Shown one piece after another: positions 7,804 to 14,547 of a DNA stretch of 17,208 nt (position 1 is the stretch's first letter; each line of letters begins with the position of its first letter). The notes beneath the pieces were generated by a model. The model had not been told where the DNA came from, did no database searches, and saw nothing but the letters and a program-made list of their open reading frames with translations. The DNA lies in NCBI RefSeq assembly GCF_032075065.1, contig NZ_DAMAZC010000082.1:1-17208 (forward strand), written 5' to 3'. This DNA is from Atlantibacter sp032075065 (GTDB lineage: Bacteria; Pseudomonadota; Gammaproteobacteria; Enterobacterales; Enterobacteriaceae). The position numbers and the translations under genes are program-made.

Positions 7804-8661
7804 TTAAATCGTTCTGAAAACTAACAGCATCAGACACGCGAACACCGGCACGGCAGCCGTCAGGCTGTCGATACGATCGAGGATACCGCCGTGGCCGGGG
7901 ATAAGATTCCCACTGTCCTTAATACCCGCTTCGCGTTTAAACATACTTTCGGTGAGATCGCCCAGCACCGAGGCCAGCGCGGCAACCACCGAGCATATCA
8001 GCAACGTCGACGGCGCGACTTCCAGATTTACCACCACGCCATAAATCCAGGAAATTACCGCGGCGGTAAACAGGCCGCCAATAAAGCCCTGCCAGGTTTT
8101 ACCGGGCGAAACCTTTGGCGCAAGCTTATGTTTACCAAACAGTTTACCAAACATATACGCGCCGGAATCCGCGCCCCATACCAGAATCATCACGTACAGC
8201 AGCCAGATGGCGCCGTAGTAATGGTTGGCTTCATAATGCCAGCCGCGCAGCGCCACCATGCCCCAGAAAAAAGGCACGATAGTCATCAAACCAAAAACCA
8301 GACGCAGAGCTTTAGAATTGCGCCAGAAGGAGGCGGACGCCGGATAAAAAAGTACCAGTAGCAAGGCGGCAACCCACCAGAAAAGGGACAGCCACAACGA
8401 GCCCTCGACCACCGCGATATCGACGCCATAATGATATTCGGGCAGCGTGAACAGCATCAGTGAAAGCAGCAGGCCACACAGCACCGCCAGCCACACCCGT
8501 TGGGTACGGTTAACAAACCCGCTCAGTTGCCCCCACTCCCAGGCTGCCAGCATGCACACCACCAACGTGGTGATCGCGAAGCCAATCAGCGGCAAGAAGA
8601 ACAGTGCGGCAATGACGACCGGAATTAAAATGAAAGCAGAAATCAGGCGATACTTCAGCAA
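7804..8661 (-). CDS. cdsA: Phosphatidate cytidylyltransferase (CDP-diacylglycerol synthase)
   Basis: CdsA makes CDP-diacylglycerol from CTP and phosphatidic acid at the inner membrane, the branch-point precursor of all the cell's phospholipids. The 285-residue product matches E. coli CdsA in length and has about eight hydrophobic membrane segments. The family signature runs from Ser239 to Asp265 (SMFKREAGIKDSG, then PGHGGILDRID), supplying the metal-binding acidic residues. The start is TTG at 8661-8659, with GGGGG 6 bases upstream lying in the 12-base gap after the uppS stop; this keeps the MLKYRLISAF N-terminus known from E. coli. Close spacing to uppS and rseP indicates co-transcription. 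Confidence 0.97.
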   Translation of the reverse strand: MLKYRLISAFILIPVVIAALFFLPLIGFAITTLVVCMLAAWEWGQLSGFVNRTQRVWLAVLCGLLLSLMLFTLPEYHYGVDIAVVEGSLWLSLFWWVAALLLVLFYPASASFWRNSKALRLVFGLMTIVPFFWGMVALRGWHYEANHYYGAIWLLYVMILVWGADSGAYMFGKLFGKHKLAPKVSPGKTWQGFIGGLFTAAVISWIYGVVVNLEVAPSTLLICSVVAALASVLGDLTESMFKREAGIKDSGNLIPGHGGILDRIDSLTAAVPVFACLMLLVFRTI

Positions 8662-8673
8662 AAGCTACCCCCA

Positions 8674-9432
8674 TCAGGCTTCATTGTCACCGGACACAGT
8701 CCCACCAAATCGACGCTCACGATTGGCAAAGGCATTCAATGCACCTTCAAAGTCTTGTTCATCAAAATCAGGCCAAAGAACATCGGTAAAATAAAGTTCC
8801 GCATAGGCGATCTGCCAAATCAGAAAGTTACTGATACGATGCTCTCCCCCTGTCCTAATCACTAAATCAACGGGAGCCAGCTCATGCATGCAGATCTGCT
8901 CGCTGAGCAAATCTTCGCTAATCTGATCCGGGCGCAATAGCCCTTCCTGCACTTGCTCAGCTAAACGCCGCACTCCCTGAATAATATCCCAACGTCCGCC
9001 ATAATTCGCGGCGATGTTGAGCGTAAGGCCGGTATTTTTACTGGTTAAGGCTTCGGCTTTATGAATACGCTCTTGCAAACGGGTATTGAATCGACTGATA
9101 TCGCCAATGATGCGCAGACGGACGTTATGACGGTGTAAGTTCTTGACTTCACTGTCTAACGCCCAGACAAACAGCTCCATTAAGGCGCTGACTTCCTGAG
9201 CCGGTCGATTCCAGTTTTCACTGCTGAATGCATACAGAGTCAGCGCATCGATACCATGATTTGCAGCAAACGAAACCGCGCGGCGAACCGACTTCGCCCC
9301 CGCTTTATGGCCAAAGGCACGGATTTTCCCTTGCCGTTTCGCCCAGCGCCCGTTGCCATCCATAATAATAGCGACATGGCGGGCCCCTGAAGCAGGCAGA
9401 TTTTCGTTTACTGGTTGATTCGCAGACAACAT
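8674..9432 (-). CDS. uppS: Undecaprenyl diphosphate synthase
   Basis: UppS (also IspU) is a cis-prenyltransferase that extends farnesyl diphosphate with eight isopentenyl units to C55 undecaprenyl diphosphate, the lipid carrier for peptidoglycan and surface polysaccharides. I chose ATG at 9432-9430, giving 252 residues, because the protein then begins MLSANQP as E. coli UppS does (253 residues). The open frame extends upstream to a GTG at 9513, but that part overlaps a terminator hairpin and has no family similarity that I recognise. The catalytic IIMDGNGRWAK motif (Asp25) is intact, as are FSSENWNRP, NYGGRWDI and the C-terminal DLVIRTGGEHRISNF. The Shine-Dalgarno is weak (GGGG about 15 bases upstream). 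It heads the uppS-cdsA-rseP-bamA run. Confidence 0.97.
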   Translation of the reverse strand: MLSANQPVNENLPASGARHVAIIMDGNGRWAKRQGKIRAFGHKAGAKSVRRAVSFAANHGIDALTLYAFSSENWNRPAQEVSALMELFVWALDSEVKNLHRHNVRLRIIGDISRFNTRLQERIHKAEALTSKNTGLTLNIAANYGGRWDIIQGVRRLAEQVQEGLLRPDQISEDLLSEQICMHELAPVDLVIRTGGEHRISNFLIWQIAYAELYFTDVLWPDFDEQDFEGALNAFANRERRFGGTVSGDNEA

Positions 9433-9493
9433 AACGCGTTCTTTTTCCCCGATAAGGAGTAAACGGTACTCAGAATTACTGAAGCCTCTACAC

Positions 9494-9517
9494 AAAAACG
9501 CCGTGTTTACCACGGCG
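9494..9517 (-). terminator. Intrinsic terminator between dxr and uppS
   Basis: On the minus strand CGCCGTG (9517-9511), loop GTAAA, CACGGCG (9505-9499), then TTTTT (9498-9494). The perfect 7-bp GC-rich stem followed directly by five U is a textbook intrinsic terminator. It would end dxr transcripts, about 100 bases after the dxr stop, but it also lies downstream of a candidate uppS promoter. Confidence 0.85.
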
Positions 9518-9561
9518 AACCCGGCCTTTACAGCCTTTTACCCCCAATTAGGGTGGCGCAG

Positions 9562-9590
9562 ACTATATCACTGAAGCCAGACGCTAACAA
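9562..9590 (-). promoter_or_regulatory. Candidate sigma-70 promoter for uppS
   Basis: On the minus strand TTGTTA (9590-9585) and TATAGT (9567-9562) are separated by 17 bases, matching the -35 and -10 consensus at 4 and 5 of 6 positions. Transcription would start near 9555, giving a leader of about 120 bases before the uppS ATG. That leader contains the terminator at 9494-9517. Prediction by eye only. Confidence 0.5.
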
Positions 9591-9620
9591 ATAACATGGC
9601 TTTTGTGGGATGAATAATCA

Positions 9621-10817
9621 TCAGCTTGCGAAGCGCATCACTTCCTGATGCGCAACCTCGCGCGCTTCCTCATCAACGCTTAATACCTCGTCCACCGAGC
9701 GTGGTTCAGACAAGATCATCATGCCTAACACCTGGGCATTCAGCGCAGCAATGTCCGTGAAGCGAATCTGCTGATCGAGGAAAGCCTGAACGGTAATTTC
9801 ATTCGCGGCATTCAGGGCGGTAGTTGCCGCCTGGCCTTGTTCAAACGCGTCCATCGCCAGCTTCAGGCACGGGTAGCGCTGGTAGTCTGGCTCAATAAAG
9901 CTCAACGGGCCCGCCTTACAAAAATCCAGCGGTTTCACCCCGGAACTCACGCGCGCCGGCCAGGCCATGGTATGAGCGATGGGGGTACGCATATCCGGTT
10001 CCCCCAGCTGTGCAAGCACGCTGCCATCCACATAGCGAACCATCGAATGAATCACGGATTGAGGATGAATCAACACTTCCATACGGCTGGCTGGCGCATT
10101 GAAAAGCCAGCGGGCTTCAATATATTCGAGACCTTTGTTCATCATCGTAGCGGAATCGACGGAGATTTTACGCCCCATCGACCAGTTCGGATGCCGACAA
10201 GCCTGATCCGGCGTCATACCCGCCAGTTCAGCCAGTGCGGTTTCGCGAAAAGGCCCGCCCGACCCGGTAAGGATAATCGACGAAATGCCGTTTTCCTCAA
10301 GGTCAGCGTACCCCAGCTGACGCTGGATTGTTTCCGGTAAACTCTGAAAAATGGCGTTATGTTCGCTGTCTACCGGCAGAAGGCGGGCGCCGCTCTGCTT
10401 TACGGCATCCATGAACAAGCGGCCACAGGTAACGAGTGATTCTTTATTGGCCAGCAGGATCTGCTTACCGGCGCGGATGGCGGCAAGCGTAGGCAATAAT
10501 CCCGCCGCGCCGACAATCGCCGCCATGACCTGGTCGACGCCATCGAGCGCCGCCATATCGCAAGCCGCCTGCCGTCCGGAAAGCACCTCAGTCGCACTCC
10601 CCTTTTCACGCAGCAACGATTTCAGCGCCGATGCGCTGGCATCGTCATCCATCACCGCAAAACGCGGAGTGAATTCGAGGCACTGCTCAGCCATGCGCGT
10701 TACGTTTTTGCCCGCTACCAGCGCGGCGACGGCAAACTGCTGTGGATTGTGGCGAACAACGTCAAGGGTGCTGCAACCGATAGATCCGGTAGAGCCAAGA
10801 ATGGTCAAATGCTTCAT
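9621..10817 (-). CDS. dxr: 1-deoxy-D-xylulose 5-phosphate reductoisomerase
   Basis: Dxr (IspC) rearranges and reduces 1-deoxyxylulose 5-phosphate to 2-C-methylerythritol 4-phosphate using NADPH, the committed step of the MEP isoprenoid pathway and the target of fosmidomycin. It supplies precursors for the downstream gene uppS. The 398-residue product equals E. coli Dxr in length. The NADPH-binding GSTGSIG is at 8-14, the metal ligands are Asp150 and Glu152 (PVDSEHNAIF) and Glu231 (NKGLEYIEA), and the flexible active-site loop contains CRHPNWSMG (about 207-215). I chose ATG at 10817 rather than an in-frame TTG at 10856, because the protein then starts MKHLTILGSTG. No strong Shine-Dalgarno precedes it. 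Its own terminator follows. Confidence 0.97.
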   Translation of the reverse strand: MKHLTILGSTGSIGCSTLDVVRHNPQQFAVAALVAGKNVTRMAEQCLEFTPRFAVMDDDASASALKSLLREKGSATEVLSGRQAACDMAALDGVDQVMAAIVGAAGLLPTLAAIRAGKQILLANKESLVTCGRLFMDAVKQSGARLLPVDSEHNAIFQSLPETIQRQLGYADLEENGISSIILTGSGGPFRETALAELAGMTPDQACRHPNWSMGRKISVDSATMMNKGLEYIEARWLFNAPASRMEVLIHPQSVIHSMVRYVDGSVLAQLGEPDMRTPIAHTMAWPARVSSGVKPLDFCKAGPLSFIEPDYQRYPCLKLAMDAFEQGQAATTALNAANEITVQAFLDQQIRFTDIAALNAQVLGMMILSEPRSVDEVLSVDEEAREVAHQEVMRFAS

Positions 10818-10874
10818 CAGGCGCTCGGTGAGGAAAAGGGAAAAGTCATCACGCAAGTTACACGTGGTCTAAAT

Positions 10875-10923
10875 GCAAAACGCCGTAAGAAAACACCGCT
10901 AAGCGGCTTTCCTGTACGGCGTT
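10875..10923 (-). terminator. Nested double-hairpin terminator after frr
   Basis: On the minus strand AACGCCGTA (10923-10915) pairs perfectly with TACGGCGTT (10887-10879), followed by a TTTT run that overlaps the stem end. Inside it sits a second hairpin, GCCGC-TTA-GCGGT (5 bp with one G-U), followed by GTTTTCTT. Either hairpin could act as an intrinsic terminator. It starts about 20 bases after the frr stop. Confidence 0.75.
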
Positions 10924-10943
10924 CACATTTGCAAGGCGAGAAA

Positions 10944-11501
10944 TTAGAACTGCATTAACTCAGTTTCTTTCTCTGCCAGCGCGGCATCTACTTTCTTGAT
11001 AGCGGCATCAGTAGCTTTCTGAACGTCGTCCTGGGAACGGCGATCATCATCTTCACTGATTTCTTTATCTTTCAGCAGCGCTTTTACTTTATCGTTAGCG
11101 TCACGACGCACGTTACGCACCGCAACACGCGCCTGCTCGGCTTCGCCGCGCACCACTTTGATCAGGTCTTTACGACGTTCTTCGGTCAGCGGAGGCAGAG
11201 GAACACGGATATCAGAACCGGCAGAACTTGGGTTCAGACCGAGATCGGACGCCATAATCGCTTTCTCAACCGCCGGGCCCATCGAACGATCAAACACGTT
11301 GATTTTCAGCGTGCGGGTGTCTTCTACCGTCACGCTCGCCAGCTGACGCAGCGGCGTCGGCGTGCCGTAGTATTCGACAATGATACCATCCAGCAGGCTT
11401 GGAGAAGCACGGCCAGTACGGATTTTGCTGATTTGGTTTTTGAATGCTTCGACGCATTTTTCCATACGCACTTCAGCATCTTTTTTGATTTCGCTAATCA
11501 C
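10944..11501 (-). CDS. frr: Ribosome recycling factor
   Basis: RRF splits post-termination ribosomes together with EF-G. The product has 185 residues, the exact length of E. coli RRF. It is a three-helix bundle (domain I, about 1-30 and 105-185) with an inserted beta domain (domain II, about 31-104, containing the conserved VEYYGTPTPLRQLA and LKINVFD segments). The near-invariant KIRTGRASPSLLDGI and PLPPLTEERRKDL stretches are present. The start is GTG at 11501-11499 with AAGGA 8 bases upstream, as in E. coli; the open frame extends further to 11543, but that extension is not part of the family. The gene has a separate 169-base upstream region, so it is probably transcribed on its own as well as from pyrH. 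Confidence 0.98.
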   Translation of the reverse strand: MISEIKKDAEVRMEKCVEAFKNQISKIRTGRASPSLLDGIIVEYYGTPTPLRQLASVTVEDTRTLKINVFDRSMGPAVEKAIMASDLGLNPSSAGSDIRVPLPPLTEERRKDLIKVVRGEAEQARVAVRNVRRDANDKVKALLKDKEISEDDDRRSQDDVQKATDAAIKKVDAALAEKETELMQF

Positions 11502-11509
11502 GTTACGAG

Positions 11510-11514
11510 TCCTT
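11510..11514 (-). promoter_or_regulatory. Shine-Dalgarno of frr (AAGGA) deciding a GTG start
   Basis: AAGGA lies 8 bases upstream of GTG 11501 on the minus strand, and there is no comparable site before the upstream in-frame start at 11543. Confidence 0.8.
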
Positions 11515-11575
11515 GAAAACTGGTAGTTGGGCAGGCCACACACGCTCGCCTGACGACGTGAAACGCAGTGTGATA

Positions 11576-11581
11576 AGTATA
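11576..11581 (-). promoter_or_regulatory. Candidate -10 element of a frr promoter
   Basis: TATACT on the minus strand matches the -10 consensus at 5 of 6 positions, about 75 bases before the frr GTG. I see no good -35 at 16-18 bases, so this is a partial match. The 169-base pyrH-frr gap otherwise holds only a small palindrome over the pyrH stop codon. Confidence 0.35.
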
Positions 11582-11670
11582 GCCCGATTAATTCATGGCA
11601 CCCGGCAGATAATCCGCCAACTGAACCGACAATGAAACGGAATTTTACCCGGAATTGTCGCTTACGGAAA

Positions 11671-12396
11671 TTATTCCGTGATTAATGTGCCTTCTTTTTC
11701 GCCCATCACAACACGACGCAGCGCGCCCGGCTTGTTCATATTGAACACGCGGATCGGCATTTTGTGGTCACGGGCCAGCGTGAACGCGGCAAGATCCATG
11801 ACTTTTAATTCTTTTTCCAGCACTTCCTGATAGCTCAACTGATCGTACAGGGTCGCTGCCGGATCTTTCATCGGGTCGGCGGAGAACACGCCGTCCACTT
11901 TAGTGGCTTTCAGCACCACGTCAGCTTCGATTTCGATGCCGCGCAGGCAGGCTGCGGAGTCGGTGGTGAAGAAAGGATTGCCGGTGCCCGCAGAGAGGAT
12001 CACCACGCGGTTGTTGCGTAGCAAGCTGATCGCTTCCGCCCAACTGTAGTTATCGCACACGCCGTTCAGCGGAATGGCGGACATCAGGCGCGCGTTAACA
12101 TAGGCGCGGTGCAGCGCATCGCGCATCGCCAGGCCATTCATCACGGTGGCCAGCATACCCATATGATCGCCGACTACGCGGTTCATGCCCGCTTTCGCCA
12201 GACCAGCGCCACGGAACAGGTTACCGCCGCCGATCACCACACCGACCTGGACGCCGAGCTCAACCAGCTCTTTTACTTCCTGCGCCATGCGATCCAGTAT
12301 GCTCGCATCAATACCGAAGCCTTCTGCACCTTGCAGCGCTTCGCCACTCAGCTTGAGCAGAATGCGTTTATAGACGGGTTTTGCATTGGTAGCCAT
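11671..12396 (-). CDS. pyrH: UMP kinase
   Basis: PyrH phosphorylates UMP to UDP with ATP in the pyrimidine pathway. It is a hexameric member of the amino acid kinase family, activated by GTP and inhibited by UTP in E. coli. The product has 241 residues, the usual length. Family motifs visible are KLSGEAL (about 15-21), VVIGGGNLFRG followed by the MNRVVGDHMGMLATVMNGLA segment around the UMP site, the AGTGNPFFTTDSAA loop, and KATKVDGVFSADP. The ATG at 12396 has AGGAAAG about 5 bases upstream. A strong terminator separates it from tsf, so it probably has its own promoter in the roughly 100-base gap, though I could not identify one with confidence. It lies among translation genes, as in E. coli. 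Confidence 0.98.
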   Translation of the reverse strand: MATNAKPVYKRILLKLSGEALQGAEGFGIDASILDRMAQEVKELVELGVQVGVVIGGGNLFRGAGLAKAGMNRVVGDHMGMLATVMNGLAMRDALHRAYVNARLMSAIPLNGVCDNYSWAEAISLLRNNRVVILSAGTGNPFFTTDSAACLRGIEIEADVVLKATKVDGVFSADPMKDPAATLYDQLSYQEVLEKELKVMDLAAFTLARDHKMPIRVFNMNKPGALRRVVMGEKEGTLITE

Positions 12397-12499
12397 GTTT
12401 CTTTCCTGGAACTGTCAACGAATGGGATGGTTTGGAGACGACATGATATGCCGCTTTTCAGTCCGCGCGCATTGGGAGCAAACTGAATATTCTACTGAT

Positions 12500-12526
12500 A
12501 AAACAGAGCCGCCCTCAGGCGGCTCC
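12500..12526 (-). terminator. Intrinsic terminator after tsf
   Basis: On the minus strand GAGCCGCC (12525-12518), loop TGAG, GGCGGCTC (12513-12506), then TGTTTT. A perfect 8-bp GC-rich stem with a tetraloop and a U-rich tail, starting about 9 bases after the tsf stop. Confidence 0.9.
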
Positions 12527-12534
12527 TTACTGCA

Positions 12535-13386
12535 TTAAGACTGCTTGGACATAGCAGCAACTTCTGCTGCGAAGTCAGTCTCAACTTTCTCGATGCCTTC
12601 GCCCACTTCGAAGCGGATGAAGCCAGTTACGTCAGCGTTGTGCTCTTTCAGCAGCTGAGCAACAGACTTGCTTGGATCCATTACGAAAGGCTGGCCAGTC
12701 AGAGAAACTTCGCCGGTGAATTTCTTCATGCGGCCTTCAACCATTTTCTCTGCGATTTCTTTTGGCTTGCCAGACTGCATGGCGATGTCCAGCTGAACCT
12801 GGTACTCTTTTTCTACAACTTCAGCAGACACGTCTTCTGGCTTAACGAATTCTGGCTTGCTTGCAGCGATGTGCATTGCCAGCTGCTTAACCAGCTCTTC
12901 GTCAGCGCCTTTAGCCGCCACCAGAACACCGATACGCGCACCGTGCTGGTATGAACCCAGAACGTCGCCTTCCAGGGAAGACACGCGACGGATGTTGATG
13001 TTCTCACCGATTTTAGCAACCAGCGCAACACGCTCTTCTTCGAACTGTGCTTTCAGAACTTCAACGTCAGTGATTTTGCCAGCAATAGCTGCGTCCAGAA
13101 CTTTGTTAGCAAATGCCTGGAAACCGCCATCTTTAGCTACGAAGTCAGTCTGGCAGTTAACTTCCAGAATGATGCCGTAGGTGCCGTCGATCTTAGTGAT
13201 GATCACGCCGTCAGCAGCAACGTTGCCTGCTTTCTTAGCTGCTTTGATCGCACCAGATTTACGCATGTTTTCGATTGCCAGCTCGATGTCGCCGTTCGCT
13301 TCAGTCAGCGCTTTTTTGCAATCCATCATGCCTGCGCCAGTACGCTCACGCAGCTCTTTTACCAGGGATGCGGTAATTTCAGCCAT
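12535..13386 (-). CDS. tsf: Elongation factor Ts
   Basis: EF-Ts is the guanine-nucleotide exchange factor that recharges EF-Tu. The product has 283 residues, as in E. coli. The N-terminal UBA-like domain (about 1-54) contains VKELRERTGAGMMDCKKAL, and the core begins with the CQTDFVAKD segment (Asp81 and Phe82, which insert next to the magnesium site of EF-Tu). A coiled-coil and C-terminal module follow. ATG 13386 has GAGGA upstream. The gene follows rpsB by 117 bases that hold a terminator-like hairpin, and it ends in a strong terminator. The coding sequence is biased towards favoured E. coli codons (many GCT, GTT, AAA, GAA), consistent with high expression. Confidence 0.99.
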   Translation of the reverse strand: MAEITASLVKELRERTGAGMMDCKKALTEANGDIELAIENMRKSGAIKAAKKAGNVAADGVIITKIDGTYGIILEVNCQTDFVAKDGGFQAFANKVLDAAIAGKITDVEVLKAQFEEERVALVAKIGENINIRRVSSLEGDVLGSYQHGARIGVLVAAKGADEELVKQLAMHIAASKPEFVKPEDVSAEVVEKEYQVQLDIAMQSGKPKEIAEKMVEGRMKKFTGEVSLTGQPFVMDPSKSVAQLLKEHNADVTGFIRFEVGEGIEKVETDFAAEVAAMSKQS

Positions 13387-13442
13387 TCTTAAATCCTCGG
13401 GAGATGTGAACTGCCCGGCCAGAAGCCAAACAGTATAAATTG

Positions 13443-13468
13443 AAAAAAGGGGCCGATAATTGGCCCCT
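13443..13468 (-). terminator. Attenuator-like terminator between rpsB and tsf
   Basis: On the minus strand GGGGCC (13467-13462), a 7-base loop, GGCCCC (13454-13449), then six T. It has all the marks of an intrinsic terminator, yet it sits between two genes that are co-transcribed in E. coli, so partial readthrough, giving less tsf than rpsB message, is the likely outcome. Confidence 0.8.
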
Positions 13469-13503
13469 ATTCATACACGGTACTAATAAGGGGTAGAACC
13501 TTA

Positions 13504-14229
13504 TTATTCAGCTTCTACGAAGCTTTCTTCCGCCTGAGAAGCCAGATCCTGGGAACGGCCTTCACGAACGGTAGCAGCTACAGCGCTCAGGTACAGGCTA
13601 ACAGCACGGATTGCATCGTCGTTACCCGGGATAACGAAGTCAACACCGTCCGGATCGGAGTTGGTATCAACGATTGCGAATACTGGGATACCCAGGTTGT
13701 TAGCTTCTTTGATTGCGATGTGCTCGTGGTCAGCATCGATAACGAACAGCGCGTCTGGCAGGCCGCCCATATCTTTGATACCGCCCAGGCTGTTTTCCAG
13801 CTTGTCCAGCTCACGAGTGCGCATCAGCGCTTCTTTTTTGGTCAGCTTTTCGAAAGTACCGTCCTGAGACTGGGTTTCCAGATCTTTCAGGCGCTTGATA
13901 GACTGACGAACGGTTTTCCAGTTGGTCAGCATACCGCCCAGCCAGCGATGGTTCACGAAGAACTGGTCGCAGCTGTTAGCAGCTTCTTTCACAGCTTCGC
14001 TTGCAGCGCGCTTAGTACCAACGAACAGAATCTTACCTTTACGGGAAGAGATCTTGTTCAGCTCAGCCAGGGCTTCGTTGAACATTGGTACAGTTTTCTC
14101 AAGGTTGATGATGTGAACTTTGTTACGTGCGCCGAAGATGAAAGGCTTCATTTTCGGGTTCCAGTAACGGGTCTGGTGACCGAAGTGAACACCAGCCTTG
14201 AGCATGTCGCGCATGGAAACAGTTGCCAT
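13504..14229 (-). CDS. rpsB: 30S ribosomal protein S2
   Basis: S2 is a late-assembling protein of the small ribosomal subunit that helps S1 bind. The 241-residue product has the enterobacterial length, begins MATVSMRDMLKAGVHFGHQT, and contains the family signatures around GTKRAASEAV, NHRWLGGMLTNWKT and PDALFVIDADHEHIA. A coiled-coil arm is formed by the Lys- and Glu-rich stretch at about 100-150. I chose ATG 14229-14227 with AGAGG 8 bases upstream; the frame stays open up to 14439, but that upstream part is the untranslated leader. The codon use is that of a highly expressed gene. S2 represses its own operon through the leader in E. coli, and the folded leader here suggests the same. Confidence 0.99.
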   Translation of the reverse strand: MATVSMRDMLKAGVHFGHQTRYWNPKMKPFIFGARNKVHIINLEKTVPMFNEALAELNKISSRKGKILFVGTKRAASEAVKEAANSCDQFFVNHRWLGGMLTNWKTVRQSIKRLKDLETQSQDGTFEKLTKKEALMRTRELDKLENSLGGIKDMGGLPDALFVIDADHEHIAIKEANNLGIPVFAIVDTNSDPDGVDFVIPGNDDAIRAVSLYLSAVAATVREGRSQDLASQAEESFVEAE

Positions 14230-14391
14230 GTTTAAAACCTCTATATAAAAGTTGGGGTTATGCCTCCACGTATCCCATATTACCGACCCCGAAGGGCACC
14301 CCGGAATATGTGCCGATACGTGTGTGTTATTACACATAGTGAGAATGTCGCTTCTGCGCCGCAGCGTGTAGTAAATACGGAACAGAAGTCC
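14230..14391 (-). ncRNA. rpsB 5' leader, S2 autoregulatory RNA (E. coli t44/tff region)
   Basis: The predicted leader is about 162 bases. Its main fold is an extended hairpin: CACGTATC (14322-14315) pairs with GATACGTG (14274-14267), then CATATT (14310-14305) with AATATG (14281-14276), CCG with CGG, and a CCC-TTCG-GGG tetraloop tip at 14287-14296. A second hairpin, TGTGT-AATA-ACACA, lies upstream. The Shine-Dalgarno (14238-14242) is outside the hairpins. In E. coli this leader binds S2 to repress rpsB-tsf and has been reported as the small RNA t44 (tff). The fold is seen; the function is taken from E. coli. Confidence 0.75.
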
Positions 14392-14398
14392 GGCGCGC

Positions 14399-14428
14399 TT
14401 TATACCATAAAACCCGTTAAGACACCAA
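14399..14428 (-). promoter_or_regulatory. rpsB promoter with extended -10
   Basis: On the minus strand TTGGTG (14428-14423), 18 bases, then TATAAA (14404-14399) preceded by TATGG, an extended -10 feature. The GC-rich GCGCGC discriminator follows, which in E. coli rRNA and ribosomal protein promoters goes with control by ppGpp and DksA. A start near 14391 fits the leader length known for E. coli rpsB. Confidence 0.8.
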
Positions 14429-14465
14429 CAGTAGTTCACGCTGCGTTAGTCTATATAAACTGAAT

Positions 14466-14494
14466 TTGGCTCAGCCTCGCCGCCCTGTTAACAT
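14466..14494 (+). promoter_or_regulatory. Weak candidate promoter for map
   Basis: TTGGCT (14466-14471), 17 bases, TAACAT (14489-14494), each matching consensus at 4 of 6 positions. It lies about 55 bases before the map ATG and points away from rpsB. Low-confidence prediction; the 318-base rpsB-map gap otherwise holds the rpsB leader and promoter. Confidence 0.3.
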
Positions 14495-14547
14495 TGCTAT
14501 TACTTGCTTAAATCTTGTCGACGTAACGACATTAGCGGACGTTATTC

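Noticed and set aside
12397..12499. TATCAT as a -10 element for pyrH
   Set aside because: It matches at 5 of 6 positions but no acceptable -35 lies 16-19 bases upstream and there is no extended -10 TG.
14230..14439. Upstream in-frame extension of rpsB by 70 codons
   Set aside because: It would translate the promoter and leader region; the S2 N-terminus MATVSMRDML starts at 14229 with a good Shine-Dalgarno.
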